Shown in pieces: positions 1-9,936 of a stretch of 64,000 nucleotides of DNA. The position numbers were made by a program, and so were the translations under genes. Source of the DNA: Nothopassalora personata (taxonomy: Eukaryota; Ascomycota; Dothideomycetes; Mycosphaerellales; Mycosphaerellaceae); the NCBI GenBank assembly GCA_033816765.1, contig CM066293.1, forward strand, positions 1,116,001-1,180,000, given 5' to 3'. The notes under the pieces are model-generated. The model had not been told where the DNA came from, searched no databases, and was given only the letters and a program-made list of their open reading frames with translations. Positions within the stretch are counted from its first letter, which is position 1; each line of letters starts with the position of its first letter.

Positions 1-2
1 CC

Positions 3-884
3 TTCCGCGAAGACAAGGCACTCCCGACGGCAACAGCAAAGATTGAGAAGCAGGTGTACGCCCTAGAAGGGTCAGTCGCTAAGCTTACGAAGCTTATCGA
101 CAACAGGAACAACCCTACCGGGACCCAAAAGGGCCAAAACCCAACTTTCGCAAGTATCCTCTCCGGAGGCGACCCGGCCGTCCGGACCCAAACTACGACA
201 CTACGCCAAAACTCCACCCCTCCGACACTAACCTCCTCCCAACCGAGGGTAGGTCAAACTACTACAAACGGAACCAAGACCGATAGTAGGAAGGCCTATA
301 GAAAGAGGAACGGATGCCGGATCGTCTTCGGTATAGCAAACAATACTACCCCTCTCGACATAATCGCTACTCGCGATACGGTGAACCGGGCGTTCTCGGT
401 AGCTAACCTATACCCCGGACACCCAATTCTCCTTGGAACTCGCCTCTCGGAAAAAGGAAACCTCGTCCTAACACTACGGGACGAGAAAGCAAAGGAAATA
501 CTCGAAAAGAACCTTACTCTCCTTAGGACAATTGTCCCTGTCCTTCAAGTCCTCGAAGACAACTCTTGGCACAAAGTAGTTGTGCACGGAATCGACCCTA
601 TTGCCTTTAAAGAGGACGGACCGCAGAAGGTCGCCGCCGAGCTCGTAGCCTTTAACAAAGGCTTTAACCTCGCAAATACCCCTCTTTGGCTTACGAGCGA
701 AGAAAAGCGCCTATCCCAAATGCAAGGTTCAATGCTACTCGCCTTTAAAACAAGCGAAGAAGCTACTAAGGCTAGGAAAGATGGCCTTTGGATCGGCGCA
801 AAGCACCTAAGGGTGCAAAGAGCGTTATCGAAAGAAGAGAGAGAAGAAAAACAGAAAGGAAAACTAGCCTCCCCCGGATGTTAG
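3..884 (+). CDS. LINE ORF1 (gag-like), partial at 5' end
   Basis: This is the C-terminal part of the LINE ORF1 protein, presumed to bind the element RNA and form the ribonucleoprotein. The frame is open from base 3, so the start lies upstream; the GTG at 54 is not a real start. The N-terminal visible part has a short heptad-like stretch (KIEKQVYALEGSVAKL) followed by a Thr/Ser/Pro-rich linker. A compact domain from about residue 100 to 280 includes GCRIVFGIANN and WHKVVVHGIDP, in the position where fungal LINE gag proteins have an RRM-like fold. No CCHC zinc knuckles follow; the protein ends in a Lys/Glu-rich tail. The stop codon overlaps the ORF2 start region. Confidence 0.8.
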   Translation, partial: FREDKALPTATAKIEKQVYALEGSVAKLTKLIDNRNNPTGTQKGQNPTFASILSGGDPAVRTQTTTLRQNSTPPTLTSSQPRVGQTTTNGTKTDSRKAYRKRNGCRIVFGIANNTTPLDIIATRDTVNRAFSVANLYPGHPILLGTRLSEKGNLVLTLRDEKAKEILEKNLTLLRTIVPVLQVLEDNSWHKVVVHGIDPIAFKEDGPQKVAAELVAFNKGFNLANTPLWLTSEEKRLSQMQGSMLLAFKTSEEATKARKDGLWIGAKHLRVQRALSKEEREEKQKGKLASPGC

Positions 885-3800
885 TTACACCGTTACGTAT
901 CTTCCAAGCAAACCTAAACCGGAGCGCGGCAGCTACCGAGTCCCTACTCGAGCTAGCAATCCGCGAAAAGGCCGACATACTAGCAATCCAAGAGCCATGG
1001 CTTTTTATAGACGAAGAAAATAGTCTACGAAGATCTATAGCTCATCCGGCCTTTACGACTCTACTACCGACTAGTACGTCGAGGATTCGCACCCTCTTCT
1101 ATATTAGTAGACAAATCCAAGTCGAAATTACTCCGGTTCAAAACAGGGACCCGGATTTTCAAGTAATATCCGCAAAGGACAAGAAGGGGAATTCGATCCA
1201 AATTCTTAATGTCTACAACGAAAAAGATAGCGAGAATGTCTGGACGAACGACAGAGCCCTATACCAATTTACGCCGGCAACAAATACGGTGTTACTCGGC
1301 GACTTTAATATACGACACCCGTCGTGGGATCCATACGGAAAGGATAATAGCTTACGAGCTTTAACCTTTATTAACTGGATTGAAGCAAACAACTTCTCTC
1401 TAAGAAATACCCCGAATATAGGAACCTTCTACCGAGTACACCTAAATAACCCGAGTGTCCTAGACCTTACCTTTACAAAAGGTAGGTTATCTAACTCGGA
1501 GATAAACTGGCGTACGCTAGAGACCGGATCCGACCACCTAGCGATCTCTCTAGACATTAGAGGAAGTAATACTTCCTCTCTACCCCTACCCCCTCCTAGC
1601 GATAGACTACGCTTCGACACGTCTAAAGCAGATTGGAAAGGCTTTTCTCAAGTACTAAAGGATCGGAAAGTAGATCTAGAAGGTATAGAAGACCTAGACC
1701 TACTAGCGAGCACCTTCTCCGACATTATATCTACCGCGGCTAAACTATATATCCCTAAACTTAGGGTAGTAGCTAAGTCTAAACCGTGGTGGACGCCGGA
1801 ACTTAAAGAACTTCGTAAACAAACATCTCGCGAACGTCGAAAATTAGCTAGCCCCCTAGCATCTACTCTACGCACCGATAAAGAAGCGTACCTAGGCGCA
1901 AGGAATAAATACTTCCTAGCTATCAAAAACGCTAAGCGAGACCATTGGAACAAGTTCCTCCAAAAGACCGATCTTACGTCGGTCTATAAGGCCTTCTCCT
2001 ATACAAAAGTAGGAGGGAACAGTCTAATCCCGACTATAAACGGACAGGACACATTTAAGGGAAAATGCGAGGCCCTCCGGGGAACGCTATTCCCTTCTCC
2101 ACCTCCGGATAACCCCCTAGACCCCTCCTGGGATAACTATCCTATAGGGGACTGGGACTGGGACCGAATACAATTAGAAGAACTGCAATCGGCATGTAGT
2201 TCCTCGAAAGTAAAAGGTAAAACCCCAGGCCCGGATGGTATAACCCAAGCAATAATTCAACGCGCATTTCAAGCTATTCCAGACGCCTTTCTTAAGGTCT
2301 ACGGCTCGCTATTAAACGAAGGGTACCACCCTAAGTGCTGGCGAGTAGCGATTGGATTTACTCTTGCAAAACCAGGGAAGCCCGACTACTCGATTCCTAA
2401 GGCATATAGGATAATAGCCCTCCTTAACTGTCTAGGGAAAGTAAGCGAGAGAATACTAGCGAAAAGACTCGGAGCTCTAGCCGATACCGGCCCGTTACTT
2501 CACGACTCGCAAATGGGCGGCAGAACTAAACGTTCGGCCGTAGACACAGCCCTCCTCCTAACCGACTTTGTCGAAAGGAACCGAGTAAAAGGAAAGAAGA
2601 CAAGCGTAGCCTTTCTAGACGTTAAAGGAGCCTTCGACCACGTAGCGAAGAACCGCCTCCTAAGAACACTAATTAAGCTACGACTCCCCTACTCGGTTAT
2701 AAGGTGGGCTAAGTCCTTCCTCGAAGAACGGAGGATTCAACTATCCTTTAACGGACAAATAGAAGAGACCACGGACGTTGAGACAGGCGTACCGCAAGGT
2801 AGTCCAATCTCGCCGATTTTATTTCTTATCTATATAAGGGATCTTTTTACGGACATTAAAACCGTAACTCCCTTATCCTACATCGACGATATTGGACTCC
2901 TAGTTGCATCGACTAGCCTTAAGAAGAACGCAAAGACCCTCGAGAAAGAGGTTAAGCTCTTAACGAAGAAAGGAGCCGAACAAGCGATAGAATTTGACCT
3001 CGCTAAAACCGAGCTCCTACACTTCGCAAAAGGCAAAGGACACGATAGTTCTATTACCCTACCAAGCGGGGAAGTTGTTAAACCCGCGACAAAGGCCGTA
3101 CGATGGCTAGGGATCTGGTTTGATACCTATCTTACCTTTAAAGAACATATTCAAATCCGAGCAACTAAGGCACTTGCCTCCTTCTACAGGATGAACCGCC
3201 TAGCGAATATAGGGAATGGGTTAAGCACTCGCTCCCTACGCACACTATACCTTTCTTGCGTTACTACCGTAGCCGACTACGGGGCGCCGGTTTGGTGGAA
3301 ATCGAGGAGAGCTATTACCCCCCTAGAGGCTATACACGGAAAAGGCATTCGTAAAGTCCTAGGGGTCTTCCGTACTACTCCTACCGAGCCTGCCGAGAGA
3401 GAAGCAAACCTCCTTACCCCTCGAATTCGCCTAGAACGCCAGGTCCTCAAATATAGCTTAAGGCTAAAGAAGCTTCCCGAAGACAACCCGATTGCTAGGG
3501 CCCTAAGTAGTACTATCCCAATAGCTACGAAAAGGGTATTAGAGACGGGCTACGAGCTTTTACCGCCTAAAGAAGGCTCCAAACTCCAGGGGATCCAAAG
3601 AAGACTAGAGACCTTTAAGTCGCTTAGTATAACCGACAAGTCGCTTAGTATAACCGACGAAGATTACCTTACCGACCTAGTAGCTAAGGCTACTAGAGAC
3701 CGATTTTACAAGGCAAAGACTAAGAAGGAGCACGGCCCGAACAGCTACTTCTCTCGGTTTCAATATGAAGAATACCTCCCGCTGCAAATACAATGCGAGA

Positions 3801-4108
3801 GGGCTACCTCGAGCGCCTACTACTCCTTACGTTTAGGACACGGTTTCTTCCGCGACTACCTTTACCGGTTCCACAAAACAGACGACGATAGATGCCGCTG
3901 CGGCCAAAAAGAGACTCCAATTCACCTCCTCCAAGGATGTCGTCTATATACCGAAGTTAGGACTAGAAAACTAAGGGTAGCGGCCTTCCCTATTCTCTTC
4001 CTATCTATCGAAGGACAGCAAGAGGTAATAGACTTTATCCGCACCACAGGTATCGCTACGCTAAAGTGGTACCGAGAGAGGAGAAGCGAACTAGAAGAGG
4101 TCGAATAG
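878..4108 (+). CDS. LINE ORF2: APE endonuclease + reverse transcriptase
   Basis: This 1076-residue protein nicks target DNA and reverse-transcribes the element RNA. The frame is open from 788, but the first true ATG is 878, overlapping the ORF1 stop (ATGTTAG). APE endonuclease motifs: IFQANLNRS near residue 8, AIQEPWL near 35, LGDFNIRHPSWD near 140 and SDHLAIS near 213. Reverse transcriptase motifs: FLDVKGAFDHV near 580, GVPQGSPISP near 637 and YIDDIGLL near 668. A C-terminal CX1CX7HX4C knuckle (CRCG..HLLQGC) lies near 1006-1021. No RNase H domain is visible between RT and the knuckle. A 21-bp in-frame tandem duplication at 3617-3658 repeats KSLSITD. There are no internal stops, so the copy may be recent or still functional. 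Confidence 0.92.
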   Translation: MLVTPLRIFQANLNRSAAATESLLELAIREKADILAIQEPWLFIDEENSLRRSIAHPAFTTLLPTSTSRIRTLFYISRQIQVEITPVQNRDPDFQVISAKDKKGNSIQILNVYNEKDSENVWTNDRALYQFTPATNTVLLGDFNIRHPSWDPYGKDNSLRALTFINWIEANNFSLRNTPNIGTFYRVHLNNPSVLDLTFTKGRLSNSEINWRTLETGSDHLAISLDIRGSNTSSLPLPPPSDRLRFDTSKADWKGFSQVLKDRKVDLEGIEDLDLLASTFSDIISTAAKLYIPKLRVVAKSKPWWTPELKELRKQTSRERRKLASPLASTLRTDKEAYLGARNKYFLAIKNAKRDHWNKFLQKTDLTSVYKAFSYTKVGGNSLIPTINGQDTFKGKCEALRGTLFPSPPPDNPLDPSWDNYPIGDWDWDRIQLEELQSACSSSKVKGKTPGPDGITQAIIQRAFQAIPDAFLKVYGSLLNEGYHPKCWRVAIGFTLAKPGKPDYSIPKAYRIIALLNCLGKVSERILAKRLGALADTGPLLHDSQMGGRTKRSAVDTALLLTDFVERNRVKGKKTSVAFLDVKGAFDHVAKNRLLRTLIKLRLPYSVIRWAKSFLEERRIQLSFNGQIEETTDVETGVPQGSPISPILFLIYIRDLFTDIKTVTPLSYIDDIGLLVASTSLKKNAKTLEKEVKLLTKKGAEQAIEFDLAKTELLHFAKGKGHDSSITLPSGEVVKPATKAVRWLGIWFDTYLTFKEHIQIRATKALASFYRMNRLANIGNGLSTRSLRTLYLSCVTTVADYGAPVWWKSRRAITPLEAIHGKGIRKVLGVFRTTPTEPAEREANLLTPRIRLERQVLKYSLRLKKLPEDNPIARALSSTIPIATKRVLETGYELLPPKEGSKLQGIQRRLETFKSLSITDKSLSITDEDYLTDLVAKATRDRFYKAKTKKEHGPNSYFSRFQYEEYLPLQIQCERATSSAYYSLRLGHGFFRDYLYRFHKTDDDRCRCGQKETPIHLLQGCRLYTEVRTRKLRVAAFPILFLSIEGQQEVIDFIRTTGIATLKWYRERRSELEEVE

Positions 4109-4345
4109 CTACACTAGCTAAAGCCTTTGGCCCAATCGGGAAGGTACTAGGCTCATTTTGTGCGCCGCAACACGAGGATTCCAAAACTGGTCTCTTTTTG
4201 TCAGGGCGAGAGCCTGGCTTGGGAACTGGACTAAGAAGCAGGTGCGAAATGCAGCTGCAGGTACAAAGGTATGGTAGGCTAGCTACACAAGACGAAAGAC
4301 GAAGAAGAGAAGAGAGAGGCTTAGGGAGCAAGCCGGCTATTTGTA

Positions 4346-5293
4346 CAATCCCCCCGCGTGTTGCGCGTCCTCGTGTTTGCGTGTTTGTGTGTTTGCTGCA
4401 CATGGCAAACACCAAACTTTGTCATTCACCAAACATTCCAACCCTCCTACGGGTATCCACGGGCTTCCTCCACGTGCGCGGGCCTTCTCCGAGTCACAGG
4501 CAGTGACGGTGTGACGTCCCGAGGTGCCGCTGTCCATTAGTGCCTGAGGTGTCATGGGTGGGGGCTGGTTTAGGCTGTGAATGTTGTCGGGCTTGGCATT
4601 CACATGCAAATCTGAACATTCACTCCCACTCTCTTTTGGCCCGGAAGGCTTCTCAGCTCCCAGGTGGGATCCTTCCTGATGGGAGACCGTGACAGCGGGA
4701 GATTACGAGACGTCCGGTCATCCGATTTTAACGATTAGTAGCTCGTTTTAAAGCTCCACTCCCGAAGAATACGATGGTAATAAGGGCGTAGCCCTAAGAT
4801 CACGTGACGCGGGATGTAGAAGGCGAAAGGAGCGAATTTCGTTACTTTTACGACACATAGGGCTTAGCCCTTAGCCTCTACGGCTATTTTCTTTGCGTAT
4901 TTTGGGTTTTACGGCGTAAAAGGAGTACGGGAAAACCGCCGGGTCCCGTGAGGCAAGAAGGCCTCTACAATATCGCGAGGAAGGAACTCTGCTTACTTTT
5001 AGAGGTTTTTATTGCAAAAGGCTTTTCCTCTACTAACTAGAAAATGGTAGGGCACCCTACCCGTGTTGCATAGTCCTAGACTCACATAGCACGTTAATGG
5101 AACAATCAATCAATCTGATGCGTTCAACTTATGTTACTATCTCACTAATTGGAATACAACTCTTATTCCTATCATTTATCTTCGCTTAGCTTGCTTCAGC
5201 CTCTCTAAAGAATAATACCGCTACGTAACTTGACTTATCTCTCTTTTAAGACTAGCCCTAGAACGAGACAATAACACTTTAAACGCCCTTAGG
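4346..5293. other. Junction between LINE and degraded Gypsy relic; no gene seen
   Basis: The left part (about 4346-4740) has host-like composition with only short shadow ORFs. From about 4741 the sequence becomes TA-rich with many CTA/TAG trinucleotides, like the Gypsy relic to its right, and probably contains that element's damaged 5' LTR and leader. No LTR border, primer-binding site or target duplication could be placed with confidence. Confidence 0.5.
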
Positions 5294-6380
5294 ATGAGCG
5301 CTACTTAAGCAGCTAGTAGGGGAACACCCGCCCCTAGCGAAGCAGGAAGCATCCGCCGTGCGCTACTACAATAGACCACTACGAAGGACGATGAGTCTAA
5401 TGACGATAACGAGCCTACTCTAAGGAAGAACGACGTTAAGGCTGCTAAGCCAGACCTCTTCTATAGAGACAGGGCCAAGTTCGACGACTAGATCAATTAG
5501 ATGGATATGTATCTTATGTTCATCCTAGTCGATACCGATAAAAGAACTATCTTCGCTATTACGTACCTTCGCGGAAGTGCGCAGAACTAGATTAAACCTT
5601 ACCTTAAGGAATACCTTAAAGGTATAGGACGATTAGACCCTACTAGAATGTTTAGGAGCTACACCCTTTTTAAAGAGAAGATGAAATCAATCTTTAGAAC
5701 CTCGAACGAAGTCCAACAGGCTATACGAATCATTTAACACCTAAAGCAGAAGACGTCTACTTCAGAGTATGCAGCCAAATTCGAAGAATACGGACAAATT
5801 ACCGGATGGGACTAGACGGCGTTAATGACTATATTCCGACGTAGACTTAAAGACTCCGTTAAGGACGAGTTAATAAGACACGGGGGACGGATTACCAACC
5901 TCGAAGAGCTAATAAAGGCGTCGATTAATATCGATAACTAGCTCTAGGAACGACACTAGGAGAAGAGATACGACTCTAAAGTAGGAGGAATAGTAGGATA
6001 CGCTCCGGACCGTAGACCCTTAGGAGGATACGTTGCGAAGGGAGAATTCTCACGATAAAGCTAGCCCTACTATAGACTATAGCTAATGGAACTAGACGTT
6101 ACCCAACGAGGACGGAAGATCGACAAGAGTAGGGGCTACGGAAAGCCCTTGTGACGGGCAGGTGGTAGACGAGTTGCAATACGAGTCTACGAAGAAGACC
6201 GCGAGATGCGCGAGCTATTTAAATGCGCCGGAACAACGTTGTTCCGGGCCGATCTTTCACTGCAGGGTCCATTCACATGTGCCTGGTGTCGCTTCGTGAC
6301 AGCCCTTTAAAGGAAAAGGAAAACTCACATGTTATACCTATGGCAAGGAAGGCTACATAGCGCGAGATTACCGCGGTAAA
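5294..6380 (+). pseudogene. gag pseudogene of the Gypsy relic
   Basis: This is gag code with about a dozen in-frame TAG/TAA codons, mostly at positions where Gln is expected. Recognisable pieces include YLRGSAQN, YAAKFEEYGQI and a CCHC knuckle at 6330-6371 in which two Cys and the His have become Tyr. A 152-bp insertion at 6150-6301 interrupts it. Removing the insertion plus one copy of the 5-bp duplication puts the two halves back in one frame, which shows that gag was intact when the insertion arrived. Confidence 0.85.
6150..6301. mobile_element. 152-bp solo LTR or miniature LTR-like element inserted in gag
   Basis: It starts TGTGACGG and ends CGTGACA (TG..CA ends) and is flanked by the direct repeat GCCCT at 6145-6149 and 6302-6306, a 5-bp target-site duplication typical of Ty3/Gypsy integrases. 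It carries a TATTTAAA box near 6215 and a perfect 20-bp palindrome at 6228-6247. It encodes nothing. Its orientation is unknown. Confidence 0.78.
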
Positions 6381-7504
6381 AATATAGTGCGCCGCGAGCA
6401 ATTTCATATAATATATAATGCAACCCCGAACTAGTAAATCTAAGAGCAGCGTTAGATCTCGAGGAGATACCGACTATACTCGGAGAGTAGAGGAGAGAGC
6501 TAACAATAGAAGTACGACGCCTCTCCTAGACCCCTTAGAAGGACGAGGAGGATACTATAGGCAGCAAATAGTAGTCATTCCATTTAATGCGAAGAACTAA
6601 CTACGATAGTTCAACATAATAACACGAAGAGTCGACTACGAGACCGAATCCGAGTCTCGAAATAGTTATAGAAGCCTTTATTAGCGATTCTGTTACTAAG
6701 ACTCGTGTTAAATCCACTACGCCGCAAAATTAGGCGTAGGGTATTGGCCTTAGCAACTACGAGGAACCCTAGGAGCGACGCATAGGCAAAACGCTACGCT
6801 TAGAGAAGTAGACATCGATAAATCCTACTTTAACGAAGATAGAAGCGATAAAGAAAATCAGGACCTAGGATAGAACGGATTATAGTTACTAGAACCATAG
6901 GAAGAAAGTCAAGAAACCACCGGGCTAGATACTATCGAGGAAGAACAGGATCCGGAAGAATTAAGCGAAGAAGATTCCTCCGAAGGAGAAGAGAGCGACA
7001 CTAACGACGATAACGAGCAACTTACCTTCATAGTAGATACACCTAAGAAACTGTACGACATAATTATCTACCTATAAAGAAGGCACGAGGAATTCCTACC
7101 TAAGATAGGTAGACGAAGGAAGCTACATTCCATTAAGTTTAACAAGACACTCGACACCCTACGAGGCATAGCCTAGGGATACCCACTCATAGAAACAACC
7201 GAGAATCTAGCAACCACCGTTATAGAACGACTACCGATAGGAAGCCGAATAACAGGAACCGGATATCTTACACCGTTAGGAACATTTATATCGAATAAAT
7301 TACGCAACATAGTGCAACACGTACGCGCACTCTACTTAGAAACGTAGAAGATCCAGGAACGTAACAGACTATAAGTGTAGACATAGAGCAACGGGCTACA
7401 GGTTCTAGCCGAAGCCTCTAGGCACGAAGTATAGCGAACTATATACTATTTGGGAAAAGGATTAGCTCCCTAGGAATAAGCGACCGGAGGGAGTTCTATA
7501 ATAC

Positions 7505-9478
7505 TTAGGCTTATGCATCGACATTAAACATGGTTTTCCAGACATAAGCAATCGTTAACGGACATAAGACTAGTGTTATAATCGACTTAGGAGCAGCGGG
7601 GAATTTTATCTCCGAGTCTTTTATAAGAAGAAACGGGTTAGCTACCCTAAAGAAGAAATAGGGTTACGAGTTAATCGCGGTAAACGGATTATCGTTACCT
7701 AGCGTAGAATAGGAGACGATACTATTGCTACTAGCTATCTAATAGCACCACGAGAATATTACCTTAGATGTCACTAATATAGCTAGTTATAACATGGTAT
7801 TAGGTATGCCTTAGTTAAGAAAGCACAATCTAGTAATCGACTAGAGAAGAGGAGTACTTACATTTAGGGAATACAATTGCGTTGTCGACATTTAGCCTAC
7901 GTAGTAGTAGCGTTTACTAGTAGATAAGGCAAGGAAACAGCTAAACGAGATATAGCTTACGCCGAATAGAAGGATAGAAGAACTACCTTCGACCGGGATA
8001 GACACTAGCGTAGGGCCGCCGGGTCACGAAGTTACTAGAAGTAATAGAAGTAACGCACTATCGAAGAATACTAACATCTTAGAGTTAAGTATTCCTAAGG
8101 AGTATCGTAAGTGGTCGCGACTCTTTAAAGAGGAAAGAGGCAAAACCGCCTTACCTAAGTACCGCCTATAGGATTATAAGATCAACATTTAGCTAGGGAA
8201 AGAGCCTCTATAGGGACCCCTATATTAAATGTCTAAGAAAGAGCTACAGACCCTACGAGAATAGCTAAAGGAGAAGCTAGCTAAAGGATAGATAAGAAGA
8301 TCTACCTTAAGTGTAGGAACTCTATACATGTTCGTTCTAAAAGCAAACGGGAAGTTACGACTCGTACAAGACTATAGGAAGTTAAACGAGATTACGATTA
8401 AAAACCGATACCCGCTACCTAATATCGAAGAAGCATAAGATAGATTAACCGGATCGGACTAGTACACGAAGATTAACCTACGAGATGCCTTCTACGCTAT
8501 ACGGATAGTAGAAGGAGAAGAATGGAAAACCGCTTTTAGAACAAGATACGGACTCTACGAATTCTTAGTTATGCTAATAGGATTAACTACCGCACCCGCA
8601 TCCTACTAGGACCTTATTAACGAAACACTTAGAGACCTACTCGACGTATACGTTATTGCCTACATAGACGACATACTAGTCTATACGAAAGGATCCCTAT
8701 AGGAACACATAAGATAAGTCTAGGACGTCTTCGAACGACTCACGCAATTAGGATTTAAGACGGCACCCAAGAAATGCGAATTCTATAAGAAAGAAGTTAA
8801 ATTCCTAGGCTTTATCATTAGTACTATAGGGATAACGATCGACCCTACGAAGACATAGTTAATTAGAGAATAGCTAGAACCGAAAACAGTCAAGGACGTA
8901 CAATCATTCCTTAGACTAGCGAACTACAACCGGAAATTTATTAAGACTACTTAAAGACAGTAGCACTAATAACGATGTGTTGCGGTTGGGCCTTGTCCCT
9001 CGTCACGTGGGTGGCCTAGGAAGTGTCGATCCTCGATATGTCTCTAAAGTAGTGTGAACGAGAGTTCACTACAAGGTTGCAACTTAACACAAGAGTGTTG
9101 ATTTGAGTTGAGCACGAGGCTCCTATCTACTCGTAAAGAAGCGTCGTCTATATAGTGCCATGTCTTGGCGTAACTGATCAGACTGAGCAGACTGATCACT
9201 GAGCAGACTGAGCGAACTGATCACTGAGCTGATCAGTCTGAGCGAAGTCGACCTGCTCAGTTTCGGTCCTTCCCGAAGAATGAGTGGCTGTGGGTTCTTC
9301 CTGAACCGAACCGTAACACGATGCTTATAAGAAAGGACGTCACTTAGAAATAGGGAAAAGAACAGATTAAAGCATTTAAGAAACTTAAGGAACAATGCGC
9401 TTTAGCCCCTACGCTTCGACTATTCAATAGTAGTAAGGAAGTCTACATCGAGACCGATGCGTCTAATATAGCAATAGG
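7505..9478 (+). pseudogene. Protease-RT-RNase H pseudogene of the Gypsy relic
   Basis: The protease region near 7575-7620 has a mutated catalytic triplet (Asp-Leu-Gly where Asp-Ser/Thr-Gly is expected), consistent with a TCA to TTA change. The RT region runs from about 8220 to 8940 and keeps [18 protein letters not shown] and YIDDILVYTK. Several Gln and Trp positions are TAG, and the palm motif after RT reads [13 protein letters not shown] 1-bp deletion shifts the frame near 8947, and a 341-bp LTR-like insertion follows. Coding resumes with a Gln/Trp-depleted stretch and ends inside the first RNase H motif at 9478. Confidence 0.87.
8978..9318. mobile_element. 341-bp solo LTR inserted in the RT/RNase H region
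   Basis: It starts TGTTGCGGTT and ends AACCGTAACA and is flanked by CGATG at 8973-8977 and 9319-9323 (5-bp target duplication). The ends are inverted with one mismatch. A TCTATATAG box lies near 9147 on the plus strand. The stretch 9171-9245 is packed with short CTGATCA / CTGAGC repeats in both orientations. No coding capacity. The host element's frame continues on the other side of the insertion. Confidence 0.8.
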
Positions 9479-9668
9479 TGACACGGACAAGACAGCAACA
9501 GGGCGCAAACGTGTATTAGCCTTAGTATCGAGTAAGTTCTACGAAGAAGAGAAGTAAGAAGTCGCGAGAAGCGCGTGATAAGATCGGGCCCGAATCTAGG
9601 GTCCGGGCGCGCTAGGGCGCGAGGTCACGTGACACCGAAGTGCGTCTGTGCAAAGGTAAACCGTGACA
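9479..9668 (-). repeat. 3' LTR of the chromovirus
   Basis: This 190-bp direct repeat is identical to 16149-16338. On the element strand it begins TGTCACGG and ends GTGTCA. A polypurine tract lies immediately upstream on the element strand. Confidence 0.95.
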
Positions 9669-9682
9669 CCACCCCCCCTCTC
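9669..9682 (-). other. Polypurine tract
   Basis: The element strand reads GAGAGGGGGGGTGG immediately before the 3' LTR, the normal place for plus-strand DNA priming. Confidence 0.75.
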
Positions 9683-9936
9683 AAACCGCCGTACGCCCTC
9701 GTACGCGTGAATCAATCGCCATGGGGTATATCCATCAAACGCCATTACCCAATTCAATCCGATCCAATCTAGTCTGTCGTGTGTATGTATGAAGTCGAGT
9801 GCGAGGAAGACCCTGTGCGTCTGGAGGCAGCAGCTCGCTTGGGCCGTCGCAACAGAGAGTTGTATATCTTGCCGCAGCAAGCCTCAAGCGAAGACAGTAT
9901 CACACCGCAGTGTGCCTTGTGTCCACCAACTGTATA

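Larger units (their letters stand above)
1..4345 (+). mobile_element. Non-LTR retrotransposon (LINE), 5'-truncated by the window edge
   Basis: A two-ORF LINE. ORF1 is already open at the first bases of the window, so the 5' end lies outside. ORF2 carries endonuclease and reverse transcriptase and is intact. The tail after the ORF2 stop (4109 to roughly 4345) looks like a 3' UTR: it is purine-rich near 4280-4320, then the composition changes to host-like sequence. No poly(A) tail and no target-site duplication could be seen, so the right border is approximate. Both ORFs prefer CTA and CAA codons over CTG and CAG, unlike the host genes farther right. The clade (Tad-like or another fungal lineage) cannot be settled from motifs alone. 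Confidence 0.88.
5294..9478 (+). mobile_element. Degenerate RIP-damaged Ty3/Gypsy retrotransposon (gag-PR-RT), truncated in RNase H
   Basis: The frame can be followed through many stop codons. Gag starts at the ATG at 5294. A zinc knuckle at 6330-6371 has Cys at the first ligand only; the other three ligand positions read Tyr (6339, 6354, 6369). The protease active site reads D-L-G-A at 7584. RT motifs include a surviving YIDD box at 8661-8672. The RNase H start (ETDASN) lies at about 9450. Most stops are TAG at places where Gln or Trp is expected. The element also has a 1-bp deletion near 8947 and two LTR-like insertions (6150-6301 and 8978-9318). It ends abruptly at the chromovirus LTR at 9479; the rest of RNase H and the integrase are not in the window. 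It cannot be active. Confidence 0.88.

Noticed and set aside
788..877. Upstream extension of LINE ORF2 to 788
   Set aside because: The codon at 788 is TTG; the first ATG is 878, and the extension overlaps ORF1 code in another frame.
5294..9478. TAG read as a sense codon (stop reassignment) in the Gypsy relic
   Set aside because: The chromovirus gag and LINE ORFs 1 and 2 use TAG as a normal stop; in the relic the protease Ser, knuckle Cys/His and frame are also damaged, and TAA stops occur. Mutation explains all of this.
9479..9555. The chromovirus LTR as a continuation of the relic's RNase H protein
   Set aside because: The frame stays open by chance into the LTR, but the same 190 bp recurs at 16149-16338 in a different context, and the peptide does not match RNase H after the first motif.
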